Below, piece by piece: positions 1 through 7,161 of a stretch of DNA of 9,039 bases. The position numbers and the translations under genes were made by a program. How positions within the stretch are numbered: position 1 is the first letter of the stretch; each line of letters begins with the position of its first letter. The stretch is taken from assembly GCA_023415395.1 (NCBI GenBank), contig JAEZKN010000351.1, positions 1 to 9,039 of the forward strand, in the 5' to 3' direction. This DNA is from Actinomycetes bacterium. Its GTDB lineage: Bacteria > Actinomycetota > Actinomycetes > Propionibacteriales > Nocardioidaceae. Below the pieces are notes generated by a model that did no database searches, was not told the DNA's origin, and saw nothing but the letters and a program-made list of their open reading frames with translations.

Positions 1-28
1 GAGTAGGACGCCGCCGGACATTCTTTTC

Positions 29-58
29 CGTAGGGGCCACCGCAAGGTGGCCCCTACG
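29..58 (+). terminator. Strong perfect hairpin with GCAA loop, probable terminator of the upstream gene
   Basis: Bases 29-41 and 46-58 are perfect reverse complements, giving a 13-bp stem closed by a GCAA loop of the GNRA type. No run of T follows on the plus strand (the next bases are ATGCATTTC), which is common for actinobacterial terminators. The bases GAGTAG at the left edge could be the end of a plus-strand gene lying outside the window, which this hairpin would terminate; that part is inference. It lies 53 bases before the next start codon, so a role as a leader structure for that gene is the alternative. Confidence 0.6.
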
Positions 59-96
59 ATGCATTTCAGGGCAGTCCCCGTACCACCGCATCGATC

Positions 97-102
97 GAGG
101 AG
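97..102 (+). promoter_or_regulatory. Ribosome binding site of the TPR-like gene
   Basis: GAGGAG lies 9 bases before the GTG at 112 and supports that codon as the start. Confidence 0.7.
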
Positions 103-111
103 CACACCGTC

Positions 112-1131
112 GTGGCCGAGCAGCGCCGGCCCCAGCGTTCGTCGTCCCAGCGTTCGTCGTCCCAGCGCCCCAGCGGGGGCAAGGGCAAGCCGCCGGCCAA
201 GGGCCGGCCCCAGGGTGGTCGTCCGCAGAGCGGCGGCACGTCGTCGGCGCGCGCCGCCGGGAAGTCCGAGTCGTTCGACCGCACCCGCAGCGACCGCACC
301 CGCAGCGACAAGCCCCGCAGCGACAAGCCCCGCAGCGACAAGCCCCGTAGCGACAAGCCCCGCGGCAAGGGGCCGACGGGCAACCGTCCCGCCCGCAAGG
401 GCGACTGGCGTCGCCCGGTGGAGAAGGAGACCACCCGGACCGCCGAGCAGGCGCTCTACGACGGCCCGCCGCTGCCCGAGGACATCACCGGCCAGGAGCT
501 CGACCGCTCCGTCTCCGCCCAGCTCAAGGGGCTGCCGGAGAAGCTCGCGTCCCGCGTCGCACGGCACCTCGCGGCCGCCGGGCTGCTGATCGACAGCGAC
601 CCCGAGACGGCCTACCAGCACACGCTGGCGGCGCGTGCTCGGGCGCCCCGGCTGGCCGTGGTCCGCGAGGCGACCGGCGAGGCGGCGTACGCCTCGGGCC
701 ACTACGCCGAGGCGCTCGCTGAGCTGCGTGCGGCCAAGCGGATGAACGGCGCGACTGCCTACCTGCCGATCATGGCCGACTGCCACCGCGCGCTGGGCAA
801 GCCGCAGGAGGCGCTGAAGCTGGCGAAGAGCCCCTCGGTCGCGAACTTCGCTCCCGAGGCCAAGGCCGAGATGACGATCGTCGAGGCCGGCGCTCGCCGT
901 GACCTGGGCCAGCTGGACGCCGCGCTGCGCACCCTGGAGCTGGCACCGCTCACCTCGAAGAGCCGCGCCGCCTGGGTCGTGCGGCTGCGCTACGCCTACG
1001 CGGACACCCTTGAGGCCGCCGGACGCGACCAGGACGCGCTCGCGTGGTTCCACCGCACGCACGCGATCGACAGCGAGCAGCTGACGGACTCCGACGAGCG
1101 CGCGACCGCCATCGAGAAGCGCCTGGGCTAG
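112..1131 (+). CDS. TPR-like repeat protein with basic, repetitive N-terminus
   Basis: A 339-residue protein in two parts. Residues 1 to about 105 are low-complexity and rich in Arg, Lys, Ser, Pro and Gly, including six tandem DKPRS/DRTRS pentapeptides (56-85) and an earlier SSQR duplication; this part should be disordered and could bind nucleic acid. Residues from about 115 to 339 are alpha-helical with TPR-like features, for example GEAAYASGHYAEALAELR and ADCHRALGKPQEALKLA. No signal peptide or membrane segment is seen. The C-terminal part resembles the conserved actinobacterial TPR family that includes M. tuberculosis Rv1691, usually found near tyrS; this comparison is from memory. The GTG start has a well-placed GAGGAG. 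TPR folds usually mediate protein contacts, so no enzymatic role is proposed. The molecular function is unknown. Confidence 0.85.
   Translation: MAEQRRPQRSSSQRSSSQRPSGGKGKPPAKGRPQGGRPQSGGTSSARAAGKSESFDRTRSDRTRSDKPRSDKPRSDKPRSDKPRGKGPTGNRPARKGDWRRPVEKETTRTAEQALYDGPPLPEDITGQELDRSVSAQLKGLPEKLASRVARHLAAAGLLIDSDPETAYQHTLAARARAPRLAVVREATGEAAYASGHYAEALAELRAAKRMNGATAYLPIMADCHRALGKPQEALKLAKSPSVANFAPEAKAEMTIVEAGARRDLGQLDAALRTLELAPLTSKSRAAWVVRLRYAYADTLEAAGRDQDALAWFHRTHAIDSEQLTDSDERATAIEKRLG
133..162 (+). repeat. Two tandem 15-bp units in the TPR-like gene
   Basis: The unit CAGCGTTCGTCGTCC occurs twice back to back (133-147 and 148-162), and a partial third copy starts at 163. It is in frame and encodes the SSQR repeats in the disordered N-terminus. 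Confidence 0.85.
277..366 (+). repeat. Six tandem 15-bp in-frame repeats
   Basis: Two units GACCGCACCCGCAGC (277-306) are followed by four units of the GACAAGCCCCGCAGC type (307-366). Units five and six each differ by one base (GTAGC, GCGGC). They encode the pentapeptides DRTRS and DKPRS/G. Near-identical codons in adjacent units suggest recent expansion by slippage or recombination. There are no spacers, so this is not a CRISPR array. Confidence 0.95.
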
Positions 1132-1133
1132 TT

Positions 1134-1149
1134 CCCCGCGCGGGGTTTT
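1134..1149 (+). terminator. Weak terminator-like hairpin after the TPR-like gene
   Basis: CCCCGCGCGGGG followed directly by TTTT lies three bases after the stop codon. The usable stem is only 4 bp with a GCGC loop, so termination would be partial at best. It may separate the TPR-like gene from the phosphatase gene. Confidence 0.35.
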
Positions 1150-1183
1150 CCGACTACTGTCCCCGGGTAACCACCCTCCGGTG

Positions 1184-1190
1184 AAGGAGG
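1184..1190 (+). promoter_or_regulatory. Ribosome binding site fixing the PP2C start
   Basis: AAGGAGG lies 5 bases before the GTG at 1196. The in-frame GTG at 1181 lies upstream of this site and has no comparable sequence before it, so 1196 is preferred. Confidence 0.8.
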
Positions 1191-1195
1191 CCCGC

Positions 1196-1999
1196 GTGCT
1201 GCGATTCTCGGGTTCCGGCGTGAGCGACGTCGGACTGGTCCGCGCGGACAACGAGGACTCCGCGTTCGTCGGTCCCTACGTCGCGGTCGTCGCCGACGGC
1301 GTCGGGGGAGCGGCGGCCGGGGAGGTCGCCTCCGCGACGGCGACCTACGCCGTAGCGGCGACGGCGCTGAGCCGCTTCGGTGCGCCGCCGGAGCTCCTCC
1401 TGCGCGAGGGCGCCGAGGCCGCGCGCGCCGGCGTGCAGCGCGGCGTCCAGACCGACCTCAACCGGCTCGGCATGGCCACGACGCTGACCGCGGTCGTCTG
1501 CGACGGGGAGCGGGTGGTGCTCGGGCACGTGGGCGACTCGCGCGCCTACCTCCTGCGGGACGGGACGCTCACCCAGCTCTCGCGCGACCACACCTACGTG
1601 CAGCGGCTCGTGGACAGCGGACAGCTGGACGCGGTCTCCGCGTGGCGCCATCCCTGGCGCAACGTGGTGCTGCGCTCCATCGACGGGGACCCGCTCGAGC
1701 AGGGCATCGACCTGGTGCCGGTGCGGGTCGCCCCCGGCGACCGGCTCCTGCTGTGCAGCGACGGCCTGACCGACCTGGTGCCCGACCCGGTCGTCCGGGA
1801 GCTGCTCGCCACGACCGACCCCCAGTCGGCGGCCGCGGGGCTCGTGCAGGCCGCCCTCGATGCGGGCGGCAAGGACAACGTCACCTGCGTCGTCCTCGAC
1901 GTGGTCGACGGCCCGATGGTGGTCGGTGACGGTCAGCTGCTCGGCGCGGTCTTCGACCCCTCCAACATCGTGGATCCCTGCGCGGTCCGCGCCGGCTGA
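1196..1999 (+). CDS. PP2C-family Ser/Thr protein phosphatase, soluble
   Basis: A 267-residue metal-dependent (Mn/Mg) phosphoprotein phosphatase, PppL/PstP type, expected to remove phosphate from Ser/Thr residues. All the expected motifs are present in order: DVGLVRADNED (11-21), ADGVGG with metal-binding D34-G35 (33-38), GDSR (113-116), SDGL with metal-binding D189 (188-191) and GGKDN with D227 (224-228). The domain fills the whole protein. There is no transmembrane segment or extracellular tail, unlike the membrane-anchored PstP encoded with pknA/pknB in many actinobacteria, so this is a cytosolic stand-alone enzyme. No kinase gene is in the window, so the substrate is unknown. Starting at 1196 gives MLRFSGSGVSDVGLVR, matching the usual short lead-in of this family. 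The hydrolase gene follows after 18 bases, so the two are probably cotranscribed. Confidence 0.93.
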   Translation: MLRFSGSGVSDVGLVRADNEDSAFVGPYVAVVADGVGGAAAGEVASATATYAVAATALSRFGAPPELLLREGAEAARAGVQRGVQTDLNRLGMATTLTAVVCDGERVVLGHVGDSRAYLLRDGTLTQLSRDHTYVQRLVDSGQLDAVSAWRHPWRNVVLRSIDGDPLEQGIDLVPVRVAPGDRLLLCSDGLTDLVPDPVVRELLATTDPQSAAAGLVQAALDAGGKDNVTCVVLDVVDGPMVVGDGQLLGAVFDPSNIVDPCAVRAG

Positions 2000-2017
2000 C
2001 GTGGCAGCATCGAGGCC

Positions 2018-2938
2018 ATGAGCAACGTCCGGCGGCCGGTCCTCGAGGGCACCGTGGCGGTCCGTGACGACCGCCGGATCAGCTTCGCCGAGTACGGCCC
2101 CCGCAGCGGTCCCGCGATCGTCTGGATGCACGGCACCCCCGGTGCGCGGCGGCAGATCCCGCTGGAGGTCCGGGAGTACGCCGACCAGCGGGGAGTGCGG
2201 ATCATCGGGCTGGACCGCCCGGGGATCGGGTCGTCGACCCCGCACCTCTACCCGTCGATCGTCGACTGGACCGCCGACCTCGCGGTGGTGCTCGACACGC
2301 TGGCGATCGAGACCGTGCGCCTCATCGGCCTCTCCGGCGGCGGGCCCTACGTCCTCGCGGCCGGGGCGACGCTGCCCCAGCGGGTCCACGGCATCGGGGT
2401 GCTCGGCGGGGCGGGCCCCACGTGCGGCGTCGACGCGGTGGCCGGCGGGCCGATGCAGCTGGCCGTCCGGCTGGCCCCGCTCCTGCGCACCGCCCGGGTG
2501 CCGCTGGGCGTGGCGCTGACCCAGGGGATCCGCCTGGTGCGGCCGCTGGCCGGGCCGGTGCTCGACCTCTACGCCGCGGTGCAGCCACCGGGGGACAAGA
2601 CGCTGCTCTCGCGCCCGGAGTTCAAGGCGATGTTCCTCGACGACCTGCTCAACGGCAGCCGCTTCCAGACCTCGGCGCCGATCAACGACCTCCTCCTCTT
2701 CACCCGCGACTGGGGCTTCGAGCTCGGCGACGTTCGCGTGCCGGTGCGGTGGTGGCACGGGGCCGACGACCACATCGTGCCGGTGGCCCACGGCCGGCAC
2801 GTGGTCGAGCGGCTGCCGGACGCCACCCTGACCGTCATCGACGGGGAGAGCCACCTCGGCGGCCTCGGGATCGCCCAGGACGTCGTCGAGACGCTGATGA
2901 ACCTCGGCCCGCGACGCGCCGCCGCCGTACCTGACTGA
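2018..2938 (+). CDS. Alpha/beta hydrolase
   Basis: A 306-residue alpha/beta-hydrolase fold protein without signal peptide. The oxyanion-hole motif HGTPG starts at residue 38. The nucleophile elbow is GLSGGGP, with S106 as the catalytic serine. The acid is probably D250 or D251 in HGADDHIVP, and the base is H279 in GESHLGG. The triad is therefore complete and an active esterase, lipase or related hydrolase is expected. A cap region lies between residues 135 and 235. The substrate cannot be deduced. Only a poor GAGG, 2 bases before the ATG, serves as a ribosome site, so translation may depend on the PP2C gene that ends 18 bases upstream. An in-frame GTG at 2054 is an alternative start, but the N-terminal VRRPVLEGTV segment looks like genuine family sequence. 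Confidence 0.9.
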   Translation: MSNVRRPVLEGTVAVRDDRRISFAEYGPRSGPAIVWMHGTPGARRQIPLEVREYADQRGVRIIGLDRPGIGSSTPHLYPSIVDWTADLAVVLDTLAIETVRLIGLSGGGPYVLAAGATLPQRVHGIGVLGGAGPTCGVDAVAGGPMQLAVRLAPLLRTARVPLGVALTQGIRLVRPLAGPVLDLYAAVQPPGDKTLLSRPEFKAMFLDDLLNGSRFQTSAPINDLLLFTRDWGFELGDVRVPVRWWHGADDHIVPVAHGRHVVERLPDATLTVIDGESHLGGLGIAQDVVETLMNLGPRRAAAVPD

Positions 2939-2951
2939 TCACTGGTGTTCA

Positions 2952-2966
2952 GGCGCCCCATGCGCC
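2952..2966 (+). other. Small hairpin between the hydrolase and DUF3145 genes
   Basis: GGCGC and GCGCC flank a 5-base loop in the 128-base gap (2939-3066). No T-run follows, so it is at best a weak terminator or processing site. No convincing -35/-10 pair was found in the rest of the gap, although a promoter for the DUF3145 gene is expected there. Confidence 0.25.
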
Positions 2967-3054
2967 ACAATGGTCGCGACAACTACATCGCTGTCACTTG
3001 GATCGACATCTCTGCAGGAGACCGCTGGGGAAGGCGCATCTCGCGCTGGAGATG

Positions 3055-3060
3055 AAGGAG
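3055..3060 (+). promoter_or_regulatory. Ribosome binding site fixing the DUF3145 start
   Basis: AAGGAG lies 6 bases before the GTG at 3067. This favours that codon over the in-frame start at 2998, which would add 23 residues unlike the family. Confidence 0.85.
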
Positions 3061-3066
3061 ACCACG

Positions 3067-3585
3067 GTGACCGCACGCACTGCCACCCGCACCGCGACGA
3101 GGGGCGTCCTGTACGTCCACTCAGCGCCGTCCGCGCTGTGCCCGCACATCGAGTGGGCCGTCAGCGGTGTCCTCGGTGTGCCCGTCAGCCTGGACTGGAC
3201 CCCCCAGCCGGCGCAGTCGGGTGCCTACCGCGCGGAGCTCTCCTGGACCGGTGAGGTCGGGGCCTCCGCGTCGATCGCCTCCGCCCTGCGCGGGTGGAAC
3301 CACCTGCGCTTCGAGATCACCGAGGAGCCCACGGCAGGCTCCGAGGGCGCTCGGTACTCCTACACCCCCGAGCTCGGCGTCTTCCACGCCGTCACCGGCC
3401 TCCACGGCGACATCATGATCCCCGAGGACCGGCTCAAGGCGGCCGTGGTCAAGGCCGCGCTCGGCGACACGACCCTGCTGGTCGAGATCGACAAGCTGCT
3501 CGGCAAGCCCTGGGACGACGAGCTGGAGACCTTCCGGCACGCCGGCGAGGGTGCCCCGGTGCGCTGGCTGCACCAGGTGGTCTGA
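3067..3585 (+). CDS. DUF3145 domain-containing protein
   Basis: A 172-residue cytosolic protein recognisable as DUF3145 from the hallmark strings TRGVLYVHSAPSALCPHIEW (11-30), SLDWTPQP (41-48), SALRGW (72-77), YSYTPELGVFHAVTGLHGD (98-116) and the C-terminal RWLHQVV. The family is restricted to actinobacteria and its biochemical role is unknown. The length matches the family once the start is placed at 3067. Residues 2-10 (TARTATRTA) look like a short non-conserved extension. The gene converges on the fatty acid synthesis operon. From memory, a DUF3145 gene also sits beside fabF in Streptomyces, so the neighbourhood appears conserved and a link to lipid synthesis is plausible but unproven. Confidence 0.92.
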   Translation: MTARTATRTATRGVLYVHSAPSALCPHIEWAVSGVLGVPVSLDWTPQPAQSGAYRAELSWTGEVGASASIASALRGWNHLRFEITEEPTAGSEGARYSYTPELGVFHAVTGLHGDIMIPEDRLKAAVVKAALGDTTLLVEIDKLLGKPWDDELETFRHAGEGAPVRWLHQVV

Positions 3586-3590
3586 GCGCG

Positions 3591-3614
3591 GCGTCAGGGT
3601 CGGCGTCAGGGTCG
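3591..3614. repeat. 12-bp tandem duplication at the convergent gene ends
   Basis: GCGTCAGGGTCG occurs twice in succession, across the stop codon of the minus-strand secreted-protein gene. Each copy contains an in-frame TGA on the minus strand, giving two tandem stops 12 bases apart. Confidence 0.8.
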
Positions 3615-4106
3615 GCGGAGCCGGAAGTGCGACGGCTTCAGCCAGGCCCGGTGCTCGCCTGAGGCGGTGTACCAGCTGAGCTTGGCCCGGATCGTGAAGC
3701 GGCCGGGGACGGTGTTGTCGCGGCAGAACCGGAAGCTCGTCGTCGTGCGCTTGGGGTCGGGCCCCGCGGCGTACCCGCCGGACGCCATGGTCTCGCCGGT
3801 GCGGTCGACGAGGAAGGTCTCCAGCGTCCAGTCGTCCGTGCGGATCTTGAGGACGTAGCGGTAGGGGTAGTTGCGGCATCCCGCCCGCAGGACGCCGTCG
3901 GGAGCGCGGGTGTGCCCGAGGTCGCGCTGCTGCGTGCGCCGGTGGGGCTCAGTGGTCGCTCCGCCCAGCCCTCCGACGAGTCCTCCGACCAGCCCTCCGA
4001 GCAGCCCCGAGACGGGGTCGGTGGGCCGGGCGGCGGCCGCCGGAGCCGCGGTGAGCAGCCCGGCGGCCAGCGTCGCGGTCGCGAGCAGGTGTGTGACGCG
4101 CGTCAT
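3606..4106 (-). CDS. Small secreted protein of unknown function
   Basis: A 166-residue protein that I do not recognise. Residues 1-26 form a clear Sec signal peptide: a short charged start (MTR), a hydrophobic core (LLATATLAAGLLTAAP) and an Ala-rich cleavage region ending near AAAA-RP. A Gly/Leu-rich repeat GLLGGLVGGLVGGLGG follows (34-49), then a basic linker, then a globular-looking part (about 75-166) with many aromatic residues and exactly two cysteines, C77 and C128, which could form a disulfide outside the cell. There is no lipobox and no C-terminal anchor. The ATG at 4106 is chosen because the signal peptide begins there; no good Shine-Dalgarno precedes it. It lies 52 bases after accD on the same strand and may be a trailing gene of the fatty acid operon or separately transcribed. 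Confidence 0.75.
   Translation of the reverse strand: MTRVTHLLATATLAAGLLTAAPAAAARPTDPVSGLLGGLVGGLVGGLGGATTEPHRRTQQRDLGHTRAPDGVLRAGCRNYPYRYVLKIRTDDWTLETFLVDRTGETMASGGYAAGPDPKRTTTSFRFCRDNTVPGRFTIRAKLSWYTASGEHRAWLKPSHFRLRRP
3960..4007 (-). repeat. Gly/Leu-rich repeat segment in the secreted protein gene
   Basis: Imperfect 12-base units, reading roughly CTCCGACCAGCC on the plus strand, encode repeated GGLV tetrapeptides directly after the signal peptide. Such a segment could be a flexible or mildly hydrophobic spacer. Confidence 0.6.
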
Positions 4107-4115
4107 GCCAGGTGC

Positions 4116-4139
4116 AACGCGGCACCCCGTGCCGGTGTT
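4116..4139 (-). terminator. Hairpin downstream of accD
   Basis: CGGCAC (4120-4125) and GTGCCG (4129-4134) pair around a 3-base loop. An outer AAC/GTT pairing beyond a small internal loop extends the structure. It sits in the 52-base gap after accD and could end or attenuate the fatty acid operon transcript. No U-tract follows, so confidence is low. Confidence 0.35.
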
Positions 4140-4158
4140 ACGGCTCGGCGTGCTCGCG

Positions 4159-5597
4159 CTACAGCGGGATGTTGCCGTGCGCGCCGCGGCGTACGCCGAC
4201 GCCCTGGACCGCGTCCTCGATGGCCTGCGCGATCGCGGTCCGGGTGGCGGTGGGGGAGACCACCTCGTCGACCACGCCGATCTCCACGGCCTTGTCCACG
4301 CCGCCGGCGATCCGCTCGTGCTCGGCGGCCAGCTCGGCCTCGACCTGGGGCCGGATGTCCGGGGCGACCTCGGCGAGGCGCCGGCGGTGCAGGATCCGGA
4401 TCGCGGCCACCGCGCCCATGACCGCGACCTCCGCACCCGGCCAGGCGAACACCTTGGTGGCACCGAGCGAGCGGGAGTTCATCGCGATGTAGGCGCCGCC
4501 GTAGGTCTTGCGGGTGACGAGGGTGACGCGGGGGACGACGCACTCGCCGAAGGCGTGCAGCAGCTTGGCGCCGCGACGGACGACGCCGTCCCACTCCTGG
4601 CCCACGCCGGGCAGGTAGCCCGGGACGTCGACGACCACGACGAGCGGGACGCCGAAGGCGTCGCACATCCGCACGAAGCGGGACGCCTTCTCCGCCGAGA
4701 GCGAGTCGAGGCAGCCGCCGAGGCGCAGCGGGTTGTTGGCGACGACGCCGACCGTGCGGCCGCCGAGGCGACCCAGGGCGGTGACGATGTTGGGGGCCCA
4801 CCGGGCGTGCAGCTCCTGGGCGGTGCCCTCGTCGAGGATCGACTCGACCAGCGGGTGCACGTCGTAGGCGCGCTTCTTGGACTCCGGCAGGAGCGCCTCG
4901 AGGTCACGGTCCTCGACCTCGTCGACCTTCATCGAGCCCTGGGAGCCGAGCAGCGCCGCGACGTCGCGGGCGCGGTCGAGCGCCTCGCGCTCGGTCTCCG
5001 CGAGGATGTGCACGACGCCGGACCGGCGACCGTGCGGCTCGGGGCCGCCGAGGCGCAGCATGTCGACGTCCTCGCCGGTGACCGAGCGGACGACGTCCGG
5101 ACCGGTCACGAAGATCCGTCCCTCGGGGCCGAGGATGACGACGTCGGTCAGCGCGGGTCCGTACGCCGCGCCGCCGGCGGCCGGGCCGAGCACGACCGAG
5201 ATCTGGGGGATCTTGCCGGAGGCCTGGGTCATGGCCTGGAAGATCCGGCCGACCGCGTGCAGCGAGAGCACGCCCTCGGCCAGGCGGGCGCCGCCGGAGT
5301 GCCAGAGCCCGATGATCGGGACCCGGTCGGTCATCGCGCGGTGGTAGGCGTCCACGACGACCCGGCAGCCCAGGTCGCCCATCGCGCCGCCCATGACGGT
5401 GGCGTCGGAGCAGAACGCGACGACGCGGGTGCCGTCCACGGTGCCGACGGCCGCGAGCATCCCGGAGTCGTCGTCGGGCGTGATCAGCTCGAGGCTGCCC
5501 TCGTCGAGCAGCGCGGTGAGCCGGAGCACGGGGTTGCGCGGGTCCTCCTCGCGGGGGAGCTTGGCCGGCTTGGCTGCGCTCTGCGCGGTGGCGGTCA

Positions 5598-5598
<1 letters not shown>
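4159..5598 (-). CDS. accD: Acyl-CoA carboxylase carboxyltransferase (beta) subunit, AccD6-like
   Basis: A 479-residue carboxyltransferase that moves the carboxyl group from biotin on a partner alpha chain to an acyl-CoA, probably making malonyl-CoA for the adjacent synthase genes. It has the two crotonase-like halves of the acyl-CoA carboxylase beta family: the N-half (about 25-260) with the oxyanion motif GPAAGGAAYGPAL (138-150) and the C-half (about 265-479) with KTYGGAYIAMNSR (364-376). The Cys4 zinc finger of E. coli-type AccD is absent, as expected for this family. Ile371, just after GGAY, occupies by eye the position of the Asp that favours propionyl-CoA in Streptomyces PccB, which hints at acetyl-CoA preference. 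No biotin carboxylase/BCCP gene is in the window. The ATG shares one base with the fabF stop (TGATG) and no clear Shine-Dalgarno is seen, so translational coupling is likely. M. tuberculosis also has accD6 at the end of its fabD-acpM-kasA-kasB operon. Confidence 0.93.
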
Positions 5599-6851
<1,253 letters not shown>

Positions 6852-6855
6852 GCTG

Positions 6856-6861
6856 CTCCTT
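6856..6861 (-). promoter_or_regulatory. Ribosome binding site of fabF
   Basis: AAGGAG on the minus strand lies 4 bases before the fabF ATG, inside the 32-base acpP-fabF gap. Confidence 0.75.
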
Positions 6862-6883
6862 GCTGGTGGGGATGGCGGCCGGG

Positions 6884-7129
6884 TCAGGCCTGGGCGCGCT
6901 CGATGAACGCGACGGCGTCGCCGACGGTGCGCAGGTTCTTGACCTCGTCGTCGGGGATGGAGACGCCGAACTTCTCCTCGGCGGCGACGACCACCTCGAC
7001 CATGGACAGCGAGTCCACGTCCAGGTCGTCGACGAAGGACTTGTCGAGCTGGACGTCGTCGGCGTCGATGCCGGCCACCTCGTTGACGATGTCGGCGAGG
7101 TCGGCGCGGATCTCTTCGGTCGTGGCCAT
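6884..7129 (-). CDS. acpP: Acyl carrier protein
   Basis: An 81-residue acidic carrier protein that holds growing acyl chains as thioesters on 4'-phosphopantetheine. The attachment site is Ser40 in DVDSLSMVE. Helix I (about 2-18), the acidic recognition helix II after Ser40 and the usual C-terminal TVGDAVAFIE are all visible. Length and charge are normal for AcpP. It lies between fabH and fabF with gaps of 32 bases on each side. A ribosome site AAAGGGA lies 8 bases before the ATG, which could allow the high, independent translation that ACP usually needs. Confidence 0.97.
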   Translation of the reverse strand: MATTEEIRADLADIVNEVAGIDADDVQLDKSFVDDLDVDSLSMVEVVVAAEEKFGVSIPDDEVKNLRTVGDAVAFIERAQA

Positions 7130-7137
7130 CTGGTTGT

Positions 7138-7144
7138 TCCCTTT
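7138..7144 (-). promoter_or_regulatory. Ribosome binding site of acpP
   Basis: AAAGGGA on the minus strand is spaced 8 bases from the acpP ATG and lies within the fabH-acpP gap. Confidence 0.55.
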
Positions 7145-7161
7145 CGGTTGGTGTGGTGGTG

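Noticed and set aside
277..366. Possible CRISPR-like array
   Set aside because: The 15-bp units are adjacent without spacers and are in frame within a gene.
1181..1195. Upstream GTG start for the PP2C gene
   Set aside because: The AAGGAGG ribosome site lies between this GTG and the one at 1196, so the later start fits better.
1154..2854. 566-codon open frame on the minus strand opposite the PP2C and hydrolase genes
   Set aside because: It is antisense to two genes with complete catalytic motifs. Its product is rich in Arg, His, Gly, Asp and Val with no recognisable domain, which is typical of high-GC shadow frames.
2998..3066. N-terminal extension of the DUF3145 protein by 23 residues
   Set aside because: AAGGAG directly precedes the GTG at 3067, and the extra residues do not look like the family.
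2939..3066. Promoter before the DUF3145 gene (CACAAT at 2966-2971 as a -10 element)
   Set aside because: No acceptable -35 element at 16-18 bases was found, so it is not reported as a feature.
4107..4463. N-terminal extension of the secreted protein into accD
   Set aside because: It would overlap the accD coding sequence and bury the signal peptide inside the protein. The added sequence is Arg/Ser/Pro-rich shadow.
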